From assembly GCF_036010505.1 (NCBI RefSeq), contig NZ_CP108569.1, positions 3,168,501-3,232,500 on the forward strand: a stretch of 64,000 bases of DNA. The letters run 5' to 3'. The translations under genes and the position numbers were made by a program. Origin of the DNA: Streptomyces sp. NBC_01197 (GTDB taxonomy: Bacteria; Actinomycetota; Actinomycetes; Streptomycetales; Streptomycetaceae). This document shows, piece by piece, positions 43,056 to 52,354 of the stretch; positions within the stretch are counted from its first letter, which is position 1, and each line of letters opens with the position of its first letter. Under the pieces are notes generated by a model that saw only the letters and a list, made by a program, of their open reading frames with translations, was not told the origin of the DNA and ran no database searches.

Positions 43056-44045
43056 TCAGAGCCGCCCTGCGACCTCCGTAGCCCAGTACGTGAGAATCAT
43101 GTTCGCGCCCGCCCGCTTGATGCCGGTCAGGCTCTCCAGGATCGCCTTGTCCCGGTCGATCCAGCCCTTCTCCGCGGCCGCCTCGATCATCGAGTACTCA
43201 CCACTGATCTGGTACGCGGCCACCGGCACGGACACCGAATCCGCGACCTTCGCCAGGATGTCCAGGTACGGTCCGGCCGGCTTGACCATGACCATGTCGG
43301 CGCCCTCGGCGAGGTCCAGCTCCAGTTCGCGCAGGGACTCCCGGGCGTTCGCCGGGTCCTGCTGGTACGTCTTGCGGTCGCCCCGCAGCGAGGAGCCGAC
43401 GGCCTCACGGAACGGGCCGTAGAAGGCGGACGAGTACTTCACCGCGTAGGCGAGGATCGACACGTCCTCCTTGTCGATCGTGTCCAGCGCGTCCCGGATC
43501 ACGCCGACCTGGCCGTCCATCATGCCGCTGGGAGCCACCACATGGGCGCCCGCATCGGCCTGGACCTGCGCCATCTCGGCGTACCGCTCAAGCGTCGCGT
43601 CGTTGTCCACCCGGCCCGACTCGTCCAGGACCCCGCAGTGACCGTGGTCGGTGGTCTCGTCGAGGCAGAGGTCGGACATGATCACCAGGTCGTCGCCGAC
43701 CTCGGAGCGCACATCACGCAGAGCCACCTGGAGGATGCCCTCCGGGTCCGTGCCCGCCGTGCCGACGGCGTCCTTCTTGTGGTCCTCGGGGACACCGAAG
43801 AGCATGATCCCGGCGACACCCGCGGAGACGGCGTCGACGGCCGCCTTCCGCAGGGTGTCGCGGGTGTGCTGGACAACGCCCGGCATCGCCGTGATCGGCA
43901 CCGGCTCCCCGATCCCCTCCCGCACGAAGGCGGGCAGGATCAGATCGGACGGGTGGAGCCGCGTCTCGGCCACCATGCGGCGCATCGCCGGAGTGGTGCG
44001 CAGCCGCCGCGGACGGGCGCCGGGGAAAGATCCGTACACAGTCAT
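43056..44045 (-). CDS. hemB: Delta-aminolevulinic acid dehydratase (porphobilinogen synthase)
   Basis: 329 aa. Condenses two 5-aminolevulinates to porphobilinogen. Both Schiff-base lysines are present: [13 protein letters not shown] and [12 protein letters not shown]. The metal loop reads [15 protein letters not shown]: two of the three zinc cysteines remain and the middle one is Asp, an intermediate between zinc and magnesium types. It lies downstream of hemD with a 112-bp gap, so it may be in the rex-hem transcript or have its own promoter. Confidence 0.95.
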   Translation of the reverse strand: MTVYGSFPGARPRRLRTTPAMRRMVAETRLHPSDLILPAFVREGIGEPVPITAMPGVVQHTRDTLRKAAVDAVSAGVAGIMLFGVPEDHKKDAVGTAGTDPEGILQVALRDVRSEVGDDLVIMSDLCLDETTDHGHCGVLDESGRVDNDATLERYAEMAQVQADAGAHVVAPSGMMDGQVGVIRDALDTIDKEDVSILAYAVKYSSAFYGPFREAVGSSLRGDRKTYQQDPANARESLRELELDLAEGADMVMVKPAGPYLDILAKVADSVSVPVAAYQISGEYSMIEAAAEKGWIDRDKAILESLTGIKRAGANMILTYWATEVAGRL

Positions 44046-44157
44046 CCTCAGTTACCTCTTCGAACTCTTCGGTTCTTCGGCTGCGGTTCTTCGGCTGCGG
44101 TTCTTCCGGCCGCGGATCCAGCCCGCCGCTCGCCCGGGTGCGCGTCGGCGCGGCCCG

Positions 44158-45819
44158 TCAGGTGGTGCGCCGCCTGCGGCCGCCAGGACGGCGTTCGCTG
44201 GGACGGGTGACCGCCTCGCCCGCCTCCCTGGCCGCCTCGCGGCGCTGCGCGCCGAACTCGGCGAGCGCCTCCGCGAGTCTGAGCACCGAGGGCTCCGGCG
44301 AGAGTACGTCCACCCGCAGCCCGTGCTCCTCGGCCGTCTTGGCCGTGGCAGGACCGATACAGGCGATGACCGTCACGTTGTGCGGCTTGCCCGCGATCCC
44401 CACGAGGTTACGGACCGTGCTCGAAGAGGTGAAGAGGACCGCGTCGAAACCGCCGCCCTTGATCGCCTCACGGGTGTCGGCCGGCGGCGGCGACGCGCGC
44501 ACCGTGCGGTACGCGGTGACGTCGTCGACCTCCCAGCCCAGCTCGATGAGCCCGGCCACCAGGGTCTCGGTGGCGATGTCGGCGCGCGGCAGGAAGACCC
44601 GGTCGATCGGGTCGAAGACCGGGTCGTACGGCGGCCAGTCCTCAAGCAGACCGGCGGCCGACTGCTCACCGCTCGGTACGAGGTCGGGCTTGACGCCGAA
44701 CTCGACCAGCGAGGCCGCGGTCTGCTCGCCCACGGCGGCGACCTTGATCCCCGCGAAGGCACGGGCGTCGAGACCGTACTCCTCGAACTTCTCCCGGACC
44801 GCCTTGACGGCGTTCACGCTGGTGAAGGCGATCCACTCATAGCGTCCTGTGACCAGGCCCTTGACCGCACGCTCCATCTGCTGCGGGGTGCGCGGCGGTT
44901 CTACGGCGATGGTGGGGACCTCGTGCGGCACGGCGCCGTACGAACGAAGCTGGTCGGAGAGCGAGGCCGCCTGCTCCTTCGTACGCGGAACGAGCACCCG
45001 CCACCCGAAGAGCGGCTTCGACTCGAACCACGACAACTGGTCGCGCCGGGCGGCCGAGCTGCGCTCGCCGACCACGGCTATGACCGGCTGGTGCCCGTCC
45101 GGCGACGGGAGCACCTTGGCCTGCTTGAGCACCTGGGCGACCGTGCCGAGCGTCGCGGACCAGGTGCGCTGGCGGGTGGTGGTGCCGGCGACGGTGACGG
45201 ACATCGGGGTGTCGGGCTTGCGGCCCGCCGCGACCAGTTCACCGGCGGCGGCGCCGACCGTGTCGAGCGTCGTGGAGACGACCGCGGTCGCGTCACTCGC
45301 GCCGACCTCGCTCCAGCAGCGGTCGGACGCCGTACGGGCGTCGATGAAGCGGACGTCGGTGCCCTGCGCGTCCCGCAGCGGCACACCGGCGTACGCGGAG
45401 ACGCCCACCGCCGTCGAGACACCGGGGACGACCTCGAACGGGATGCCCGCGGATGCGCAGGCGAGCATCTCCTCGCCGGAGTTCCCGTCGAGTCCGGGGT
45501 CGCCGGTGACAGCACGGACGACCCGCCTGCCACCCCGTGCGGCCTCCATGACAAGATTGCCCGCATCTCGGATGGCCGGGATCCCGGCGGCTGTTGACGC
45601 TTCGTCAACAACCGTCAGCTGAGGCGTGCTTACGGTCGCTCTCGCATGGCTGCGTACGACGTCGAGCACGTGCGGCTCGGCGATCAGTACGTCCGCACTC
45701 GCGAGCGCTTCGACAGCGCGCAGTGTGAGAAGTCCCGGATCCCCGGGTCCGGCACCGAGGAAGGTGACGTGCCCATGCGCGGGAAGGGCGGCTGGCAGGT
45801 TCGACGAGGTGGGGTTCAT
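44158..45819 (-). CDS. hemD: Fused uroporphyrinogen-III methyltransferase-like and uroporphyrinogen-III synthase
   Basis: 553 aa. Residues 15-250 are a SUMT/CobA-type tetrapyrrole methyltransferase domain (VTFLGAGPGDPGLLTLRA, RAVTGDPGL). Residues 270-530 are the HemD synthase (VLVPRTKEQAASLSDQL, WIAFTSVNAVKAV, VIACIGPATAKTAEEHGL). The C-terminus is Arg rich. This fusion is the standard Streptomyces form. The start ATG 45819 overlaps the hemC stop in an ATGA. Confidence 0.94.
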   Translation of the reverse strand: MNPTSSNLPAALPAHGHVTFLGAGPGDPGLLTLRAVEALASADVLIAEPHVLDVVRSHARATVSTPQLTVVDEASTAAGIPAIRDAGNLVMEAARGGRRVVRAVTGDPGLDGNSGEEMLACASAGIPFEVVPGVSTAVGVSAYAGVPLRDAQGTDVRFIDARTASDRCWSEVGASDATAVVSTTLDTVGAAAGELVAAGRKPDTPMSVTVAGTTTRQRTWSATLGTVAQVLKQAKVLPSPDGHQPVIAVVGERSSAARRDQLSWFESKPLFGWRVLVPRTKEQAASLSDQLRSYGAVPHEVPTIAVEPPRTPQQMERAVKGLVTGRYEWIAFTSVNAVKAVREKFEEYGLDARAFAGIKVAAVGEQTAASLVEFGVKPDLVPSGEQSAAGLLEDWPPYDPVFDPIDRVFLPRADIATETLVAGLIELGWEVDDVTAYRTVRASPPPADTREAIKGGGFDAVLFTSSSTVRNLVGIAGKPHNVTVIACIGPATAKTAEEHGLRVDVLSPEPSVLRLAEALAEFGAQRREAAREAGEAVTRPSERRPGGRRRRTT

Positions 45820-46772
45820 CGTGCTCGCTCCCCCATAAGACCGGCCGCACCCTTGGCCAGCATCTCGGACGCGAGTTCGCGTCCGAGCGCCTCGTTGCCT
45901 TCGTGCGACGTGGGTACGGGACCGGTGGTGGACAGCTGCACCAGCGAGGAGCCGTCGGTCGAGCCGACGACGCCGCGCAGGCGCATCTCGGTGACAGCCT
46001 GCCCGTCGGCCAGGACGTCGGCCAGTGCGCCAACAGGCGCACTGCAACCGGCCTCCAAGGCGGCGAGCAGGGATCGCTCGGCGGTGACGGCGGCCCGGGT
46101 GTACGGGTCGTCGAGCTCCGCGAGCTGGGCGGCGAGATCAGCGCGGGATGCCGCGCACTCGACCGCCAGGGCCCCCTGGCCGGGGGCGGGCAAGATGATG
46201 TCGACCGGCAGGTACTCGGTCACTTCGCCGGCCCTGCCGACACGGTGGAGCCCGGCCGCGGCGAGAACCACCGCGTCCAGCTCCCCGCTGCGGACGAATC
46301 CGATGCGGGTGTCGATGTTGCCGCGGATCGGCACGGTCTCGATGCGCATCCCGTGGTTGCGGGCGTACGCGTTGAGCTGCGCCATCCGGCGCGGTGAGCC
46401 GGTGCCCACCCGGGCACCGTCCGGCAGCTGCTCGAAGGTCAGCCCGTCCCGCGCGACCAGCACGTCCCTGGGGTCCTCACGGACCGGGATCGCGGCCAGC
46501 ACCAGATCGTCCGGCTCGGCGGTCGGCAGATCCTTCAGCGAGTGCACGGCGAAGTCGACCTCGCCGCTCAGCAGCGCATCGCGCAGGGCGGTGACGAAGA
46601 CACCGGTCCCGCCGATCTGCGCGAGGTGCTCACGGGAGGTGTCCCCGTACGTGGTGATCTCGACGAGTTCCACGGGGCGACCGGTGATCTGCCGCACCGC
46701 CTCGGCGATTTGTCCTGACTGCGCCATGGCGAGCTTGCTGCGCCTGGTCCCCAGCCTCAAGGCATCGGTCAT
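45816..46772 (-). CDS. hemC: Porphobilinogen deaminase (hydroxymethylbilane synthase)
   Basis: 318 aa. Builds hydroxymethylbilane from four porphobilinogens. The dipyrromethane cofactor Cys is in EAGCSAPVGA (about residue 240). The substrate-binding Arg cluster is in LGTRRSKLAMAQSG and GTGSPRRMAQL, and the catalytic Asp in VHSLKDLPT. It overlaps hemA upstream and hemD downstream by 4 bp each. Confidence 0.96.
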   Translation of the reverse strand: MTDALRLGTRRSKLAMAQSGQIAEAVRQITGRPVELVEITTYGDTSREHLAQIGGTGVFVTALRDALLSGEVDFAVHSLKDLPTAEPDDLVLAAIPVREDPRDVLVARDGLTFEQLPDGARVGTGSPRRMAQLNAYARNHGMRIETVPIRGNIDTRIGFVRSGELDAVVLAAAGLHRVGRAGEVTEYLPVDIILPAPGQGALAVECAASRADLAAQLAELDDPYTRAAVTAERSLLAALEAGCSAPVGALADVLADGQAVTEMRLRGVVGSTDGSSLVQLSTTGPVPTSHEGNEALGRELASEMLAKGAAGLMGERAR

Positions 46773-48358
46773 GCCCGCCCTCGGTTCTTGACGTCTGTGT
46801 TGCTCAGGTCGGTCAGATCGGCCCTGCTGACGGCCGCGACCGTCAGCGGGTCGAGGTCGAAGAGTTCCCGCAGCGCGTCCGCGTACCCGGCGCCGCCGGG
46901 CTCGCTCGCGAGCTGCTTGACCCGCACGGTGGGCGCGTGCAGGAGCTTGTCGACGACACGGCGCACGGTCTGCGAGATCTCGGCGCGCTCCTTGTCGTCC
47001 AGGTCGGGAAGGCGTCCGTCGAGCCGCGCGATCTCACCGGCGACGACGCCGGCGGCCATGGTGCGCAGGGCGACAACGGTCGGAGTGATATGCGCGGCCC
47101 GCTGGGCCGCGCCGAACGCCGCGACCTCGTCGGCGACGATCGTCCGTACGGCGTCGACATCGGCGGCCATCGGGGCGTCGGCGGACGCGTCGGCCAGCGA
47201 CTCGATGTCGACCAGGCGCGCACCGCTGATGCGGTGGACCCCCGCGTCGATGTCGCGCGGCATGGCCAGGTCGAGCAGGGCGAGCCGCGGCGGGGCGGCT
47301 CCGTCGGCGGCGATACGGCGCACGGGACGGGGGGCGGCGGTTCCCGCGGTACCGGCCCAGGCGCCGTGCTGCTCCAGCGCGTCCACCGCGCGGGCGGCCG
47401 CGGTGGCCGCCGTGGCGTCGGCGGGCACATCGGAGAACGCGTCGGAAACCGCGTCGGCGGCCGTCCCGGCAGCCGGTTCCACGGTCGGCTCGGCGTCCGC
47501 TTCGGCAGCCGGTACGGCAGGGGTGAACTCCTCACCGAGCGCCCGGGCAACGGACTCCGCGGTCAGTACGAGGCCGGTCGCCCCCGTACAGGAGACGACG
47601 AGGTCGGCGCGGGCCAGCTCCCCGTCGACGGCGTCCATGGGCACGACCGCGGCGGTCACCCCGGCGCCGCCGAGGATCTCCGCGAGCCGCTCCGCACGCG
47701 CCTGCGTCCGGTTGGCGACGATGATCTCCCCGGCGCCCGCCCGGGCCAGCGTCGCGGCAGCCAGCGAGGACATGGAACCCGCGCCGATCACCAGGGCGCG
47801 CTTGCCCCGGGCCCAGCCGGCCACATCCGCGCCACCGGCGAGCTGTTCCAGGCCGAAGGTGACGACCGACTGCCCGGCCCGGTCGATCCCGGTCTCGCTG
47901 TGCGCGCGCTTGCCGACCCGCAGGGCCTGCTGGAACAGATCGTTCAACAGCCGCCCGGCGGTGTGCAGTTCCTGGCCGAGCGCGAGAGCGTCCTTGATCT
48001 GGCCGAGGATCTGGCCCTCGCCCACGACCATGGAGTCGAGTCCGCACGCCACCGAGAAGAGGTGGTGGACGGCCCGGTCCTCGTAGTGCACATAGAGATA
48101 GGGAGTGAGCTCTTCGAGCCCGACGCCGCAGTGCTGCGCGAGCAGCGTGGACAGCTCGGCGACGCCCGCGTGGAACTTGTCCACGTCGGCGTACAGCTCG
48201 ATGCGGTTGCAGGTGGCGAGCGTCGCGGCCTCGGCGGCCGGCTCGGCGGCCAGCGTGTCCTGCAACAGCTTGGCCTGCGCATCAGCGGAGAGCGCCGCAC
48301 GCTCCAGCACACTGACGGGCGCGCTGCGGTGGCTTACTCCGACGACCAGAAGACTCAT
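46769..48358 (-). CDS. hemA: Glutamyl-tRNA reductase
   Basis: 529 aa. First committed step of the C5 pathway: reduces glutamyl-tRNA to glutamate-1-semialdehyde. The catalytic Cys is in TLATCNRIELYADVD (about 50), and the NADPH motif VIGAGSMSSLAA is at about 190. Compared with most bacterial enzymes of about 420-450 residues, it carries an Ala/Asp-rich insert of about 80 residues (around 280-365) in the NADPH domain, common in Streptomyces. Overlaps rex by 4 bp. Confidence 0.96.
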   Translation of the reverse strand: MSLLVVGVSHRSAPVSVLERAALSADAQAKLLQDTLAAEPAAEAATLATCNRIELYADVDKFHAGVAELSTLLAQHCGVGLEELTPYLYVHYEDRAVHHLFSVACGLDSMVVGEGQILGQIKDALALGQELHTAGRLLNDLFQQALRVGKRAHSETGIDRAGQSVVTFGLEQLAGGADVAGWARGKRALVIGAGSMSSLAAATLARAGAGEIIVANRTQARAERLAEILGGAGVTAAVVPMDAVDGELARADLVVSCTGATGLVLTAESVARALGEEFTPAVPAAEADAEPTVEPAAGTAADAVSDAFSDVPADATAATAAARAVDALEQHGAWAGTAGTAAPRPVRRIAADGAAPPRLALLDLAMPRDIDAGVHRISGARLVDIESLADASADAPMAADVDAVRTIVADEVAAFGAAQRAAHITPTVVALRTMAAGVVAGEIARLDGRLPDLDDKERAEISQTVRRVVDKLLHAPTVRVKQLASEPGGAGYADALRELFDLDPLTVAAVSRADLTDLSNTDVKNRGRA

Positions 48359-49173
48359 GCCGGCATCACGGCGGGCATTTCCCCGTCGGGTCCCTTCCGG
48401 TCGGTGCGGGCTGCGCGGGCGTTCACCGTGTGCGCGGCGGCGGCCGCACTGGCCGCGTGCGCGGCGCCCCGTACCGGGGGCGCCTCGGTGTCGGGGTCGG
48501 CGAGCGCCCCCTCACCGGCCTTCCGCTGCTCGTGGAAGGCCAGGATCTGCAGCTCGATGGAGAGGTCCACCTTGCGTACGTCGACGCCTTCCGGCACCGA
48601 GAGCACGGTGGGGGCGAAGTTCAGGATCGAGGTGACACCGGCGGCGACGAGCCGCTCACAGACCGGCTGCGCCGCACCCGCGGGGGTGGCGATGACGCCG
48701 ATCGAGACGCCGTTGTCCGAGATGATCTTTTCGAGGTCGTCACTGTGCTGGACGGGGATCCCGGCCACCGGCTTTCCGGCCATGGCGGGGTCGGCGTCGA
48801 TCAGCGCGGCGACCCGGAATCCACGCGAGGCGAAACCGCCGTAGTTGGCGAGCGCGGCGCCGAGGTTACCGATACCGACGATGACGACCGGCCAGTCCTG
48901 GGTGAGACCCAGCTCACGCGAAATCTGGTATACGAGATACTCGACGTCGTAACCGACGCCCCTGGTCCCGTACGAACCCAGGTAGGAGAAGTCCTTGCGC
49001 AGCTTCGCGGAGTTGACCCCCGCGGCGGCTGCCAGCTCCTCGGACGAGACCGTGGGTACGGAGCGCTCCGACAGCCCGGTGAGGGCGCGGAGGTACAACG
49101 GAAGTCGGGCGACGGTGGCCTCGGGGATTCCTCGGCTACGGGTCGCCGGTCGGTGAGTTCGGCCAGTTGCCAC
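48355..49173 (-). CDS. rex: Redox-sensing transcriptional repressor Rex
   Basis: 272 aa from GTG 49173, with GGAG five bases upstream. The N-terminal winged helix (GIPEATVARLPLYLRAL, VNSAKLRKDFSYLGSYG) is followed by a Rossmann domain (VVIVGIGNLGAALANYG) that senses the NADH/NAD ratio. The C-terminus is an Ala-rich tail. First gene of rex-hemA-hemC-hemD, each joined by a 4-bp overlap. It controls its own operon through the site at 49251-49266. Confidence 0.96.
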   Translation of the reverse strand: MATGRTHRPATRSRGIPEATVARLPLYLRALTGLSERSVPTVSSEELAAAAGVNSAKLRKDFSYLGSYGTRGVGYDVEYLVYQISRELGLTQDWPVVIVGIGNLGAALANYGGFASRGFRVAALIDADPAMAGKPVAGIPVQHSDDLEKIISDNGVSIGVIATPAGAAQPVCERLVAAGVTSILNFAPTVLSVPEGVDVRKVDLSIELQILAFHEQRKAGEGALADPDTEAPPVRGAAHAASAAAAAHTVNARAARTDRKGPDGEMPAVMPA

Positions 49174-49250
49174 GGTGCTCCTGCGGGATGAGCGAGGCTG
49201 CAGGCGGCCACATCCAGCAGGACCGCCCCGTCGAATGCAGGCTATGTCTT

Positions 49251-49266
49251 TGTGAACGCGTGCACA
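49251..49266. promoter_or_regulatory. Rex operator (ROP)
   Basis: TGTGAACGCGTGCACA matches the Streptomyces Rex consensus at 15 of 16 positions and sits in a wider CTTTGTG...CACAAAG dyad (49248-49269), 78 bp upstream of the rex start codon. High NADH should release Rex and raise haem biosynthesis. Confidence 0.92.
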
Positions 49267-49521
49267 AAGATAGTGTCCGTTTTGTCCGTGCAAAGTGACC
49301 GGGGTCACGCACTTCGGCAACACATTGACGGAACCACTGACCGGTCCGATGCGTTGAGATCCCAAAGGGGACAAACCCGCACACACTCCTCACGCCTACG
49401 CCCCCGAGACCGCTCAAATCGCCCACGATGGTAGCTGTCTTTTTCCACGGGAGGCCCCGCGCGGACCGGTCACCCCGCCCCGGCCCGCCGTCCGTCCTCC
49501 CCCTCAGGAACGTCAGGAACC

Positions 49522-49815
49522 TCAGGAACGCAGCGCGCGGCGGAGGCGGTCGGGGTCGACCCGCCAGAAGGTGTGCTGGTCCCCGTCGATGAGTACGACC
49601 GGAATCTGCTCCCAGTACGCCTCATTGAGCGCGGAGTCCCGGGTGATGTCCTTCTCCTCCCACGCCGCGCCGACCTCTTCGCACACCGCGGACACCACGA
49701 CGCGCGCGTCATCACAGAGATGACACCCGGGCTTCCCGACCAGAGTGACGACCCGCTCGGCGGGATTTCCTTCACCGGCACCGTGGCCGGAACTGCGGCG
49801 GAAGAGAGGACTCAT
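49522..49815 (-). CDS. Glutaredoxin-like protein
   Basis: 97 aa from ATG 49815 with GGAGGT upstream. VTLVGKPGCHLCDDARVVV has the C-x2-C redox site (about 30-33), and IPVVLIDGDQHTFWRVDP supplies the cis-Pro and the glutathione/mycothiol-site end. The frame extends upstream without coding support. Divergent from a HAD hydrolase gene and beside rex, fitting a redox neighbourhood. Confidence 0.87.
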   Translation of the reverse strand: MSPLFRRSSGHGAGEGNPAERVVTLVGKPGCHLCDDARVVVSAVCEEVGAAWEEKDITRDSALNEAYWEQIPVVLIDGDQHTFWRVDPDRLRRALRS

Positions 49816-49985
49816 ACCTCCATTCTCCGCCGCCGGCGCGGACACGTTCCGCATCGGCTCCTCCGGGCGGACCGGCCGCCACGCGGGCCCACCCGCGCCA
49901 ACGCGGAGCCATCCGTACACCAGAGTTCACTCCGCCGCATTCCGTCAGGTGAGGAACGCTTCACCGAACTGGCTATGCTCGCACC

Positions 49986-50927
49986 ATGGCCGCACTGGGA
50001 TGGCTCACCCCTCGTAAGCGCTCGGCAACAGCACGCAGCGTGCTGGCAGGCGAGGCCGCAGCCGAAGCAGCCCGGAAGTCCTCGCAGGAGCCTGTACCGG
50101 CCCCGGTCGGCACCGCCGAAGAGGCCGCCCGGGAGCCCGAGTTCCCCGTCGCGGGCGACAGCCTGGCCGCAGCCTTCTTCGATCTCGACAACACCGTGAT
50201 GCAGGGCGCGGCGATCTTCCACTTCGGCCGCGGCCTCTACAAGCGGAAGTTCTTCCAGCGCCGCGAGCTGGCCAGGTTCGCCTGGCAGCAGGCCTGGTTC
50301 CGGCTGGCCGGTGTCGAGGACCCCGACCATATGCAGGACGCCCGGGAGAGCGCCCTGTCCATCGTCAAGGGCCACCGCGTGTCCGAGCTGATGTCCATCG
50401 GCGAGGAGATCTACGACGAGTACATGGCCGACCGCATCTGGCCGGGCACCCGCGCCCTCGCCCAGGCCCACCTGGACGCCGGCCAGCGGGTCTGGCTGGT
50501 CACGGCCGCCCCCGTGGAGACCGCGACGATCATCGCCCGGCGCCTCGGCCTGACCGGAGCGCTCGGCACCGTGGCGGAGTCGATGGACGGCGTCTACACC
50601 GGCCGCCTCGTCGGCGAGCCGCTGCACGGCCCGGCGAAGGCCGAGGCCGTACGGGCGCTCGCCGCCGCCGAGAATCTCGACCTGGCCCGCTGCGCCGCGT
50701 ACAGCGACTCGCACAACGACATCCCGATGCTCTCGCTCGTCGGCCACCCGTACGCGATCAACCCCGACGCCAAGCTGGCCCGTTACGCCCGCGAGCGCGA
50801 GTGGCGGCTGCGCGACTACCGGACCGGCCGCAAGGCGGCCAGGGTCGGCATCCCGGCCGCGGCCGGGGTCGGCGCACTCGCGGGCGGCACCGCCGCCGCG
50901 GTCGCCCTGCACCGCCGCCGCCACTGA
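49986..50927 (+). CDS. HAD-IB family phosphatase with C-terminal membrane-like segment
   Basis: 313 aa. The catalytic motif FFDLDNTVMQGAAI is at about 65-78, the second motif WLVTAAPVE at about 170, and the last motif YSDSHNDIPMLSLVG at about 240. This is the SerB/CicA-like subgroup. The C-terminus has a short hydrophobic Gly/Ala segment (about 283-306) before HRRRH, a possible tail anchor. The substrate is unknown. Conserved next to bldN in streptomycetes. Confidence 0.87.
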   Translation: MAALGWLTPRKRSATARSVLAGEAAAEAARKSSQEPVPAPVGTAEEAAREPEFPVAGDSLAAAFFDLDNTVMQGAAIFHFGRGLYKRKFFQRRELARFAWQQAWFRLAGVEDPDHMQDARESALSIVKGHRVSELMSIGEEIYDEYMADRIWPGTRALAQAHLDAGQRVWLVTAAPVETATIIARRLGLTGALGTVAESMDGVYTGRLVGEPLHGPAKAEAVRALAAAENLDLARCAAYSDSHNDIPMLSLVGHPYAINPDAKLARYAREREWRLRDYRTGRKAARVGIPAAAGVGALAGGTAAAVALHRRRH

Positions 50928-51347
50928 GCGGTACGGCACCGGCCCGCGGGCAGATCACCGGCTCGCGCCCCGGCCATCAGCACGTCAGCCACCGCTGACC
51001 GGAACGTCAACAGCTCCGCGCCACCGCGCCGCTCCGGGGAACGCGGGCGAATCGAACTTCTTACCCTCCTGCGCCCGCCGCCAGTCCCGTTGCGGCCACT
51101 CGCGCACAAGTGACCCCCCAATCAAGCGGATCGTGAGGCTATCCGATCAATAAACGGTCACGAAGTGCTACTTGATCCGACGCGTAGACGAAACAGAAGC
51201 GACGTAATCGATGATTTGAGCAACTGGGTGTAGCACTGCCTGTACGAAGCGTTATTCTCCTCAGACGCATACCGGACCTCACTCGCCATCACGTCGAGTG
51301 AATCATCCAGCACTGCACGTGATGGAAGCTCTGCCTCTGGGAGTCCC
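50928..51347. promoter_or_regulatory. Long upstream region of bldN
   Basis: 420 bp with no gene and lower G+C near 51120-51260. TCACGTCGAGTGA (51288-51300) is a dyad of the TCAC...GTGA kind bound by the developmental repressor BldD, a known regulator of bldN in S. coelicolor. Its use here is inferred. Exact promoter elements are not clear to me. Confidence 0.5.
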
Positions 51348-52121
51348 GTGTACCCACACGTCGGGGTTGACGCCTCGGGCCTGGCTACGCTGCGCACAAC
51401 GGTCCTTGACCAGCTGCGCGGCATTGTCCCCACCGCGTACGCCGTCCCCGCATTTGCCACAGCCGCGCCCGCCGGCCCCTGCTACGCCCTCGCCGAGGGC
51501 GGTGCGGCGGTCAGCAGACGCAGCCGTGGCGGCACCGGCACGTCCACCGCCCGTCGGCCTGCGGCCGACAGCGACAGCGCACGCATGATGGACCTCGTCG
51601 AACGAGCTCAGGCCGGCGAGGCCGACGCCTTCGGGCGGCTCTACGACCAGTACAGCGACACGGTCTACCGCTATATCTACTACCGCGTCGGCGGGAAGGC
51701 GACGGCGGAGGATCTCACCAGTGAGACCTTCCTGCGCGCTCTGCGCCGTATCTCCACTTTCACCTGGCAGGGGCGCGACTTCGGCGCCTGGCTGGTCACG
51801 ATCGCCCGGAACCTGGTCGCCGACCACTTCAAGTCGAGCCGTTTCCGGCTCGAAGTGACCACGGGCGAAATGCTCGACGCCAACGAGGTCGAGCGCAGTC
51901 CGGAGGACTCCGTCCTGGAGTCCCTCTCCAACGCCGCCCTGCTCGAAGCCGTACGGAAGCTCAACCCACAGCAGCAGGAGTGCGTGACCCTGCGCTTCCT
52001 GCAAGGGCTCTCGGTGGCCGAGACGGCACGGGCGATGGGCAAGAACGAGGGCGCCATCAAGACGCTCCAGTACCGGGCCGTACGCACACTGGCCCGGCTC
52101 CTCCCCGATGACGCACGCTGA
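51348..52121 (+). CDS. bldN: Developmental ECF sigma factor BldN
   Basis: 257 aa. The first 80-odd residues (MYPHVGVDASGLATL onward) are the pro-sequence that is removed in S. coelicolor. Sigma region 2 follows (FGRLYDQYSDTVYRYIYYR, LTSETFLRALRRI) and region 4 (LNPQQQECVTLRFLQGLSVAE, GAIKTLQYRAVRTLARLL). BldN directs genes for aerial growth, including chaplins and rodlins. The adjacent downstream gene encodes its anti-sigma factor. Confidence 0.94.
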   Translation: MYPHVGVDASGLATLRTTVLDQLRGIVPTAYAVPAFATAAPAGPCYALAEGGAAVSRRSRGGTGTSTARRPAADSDSARMMDLVERAQAGEADAFGRLYDQYSDTVYRYIYYRVGGKATAEDLTSETFLRALRRISTFTWQGRDFGAWLVTIARNLVADHFKSSRFRLEVTTGEMLDANEVERSPEDSVLESLSNAALLEAVRKLNPQQQECVTLRFLQGLSVAETARAMGKNEGAIKTLQYRAVRTLARLLPDDAR

Positions 52122-52354
52122 TCACGACTCGCCACCAGTGCACAACTCACCGTCAGTCATGGCCTCATGACACTGCGGTCCGATCATCCTTCGTCCGTAA
52201 CCCAAGTGCTGTGCGGCTCGTTGAGTGGGATGCAGGCTCCCTGTGGTCAAGCCACGCCCGCAGGTTCTCACCCGATCGAGTGGAAGCACTCAAGGTGGGC
52301 AACCTTCCGGACCCCGAGGGGAGTCGATCGTCATGACGAGAGGAGGTGCCGCCA

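Noticed and set aside
46937..48844. 635-aa plus-strand frame opposite hemA/rex
   Set aside because: Shadow of hemA and rex, both identified by catalytic motifs.
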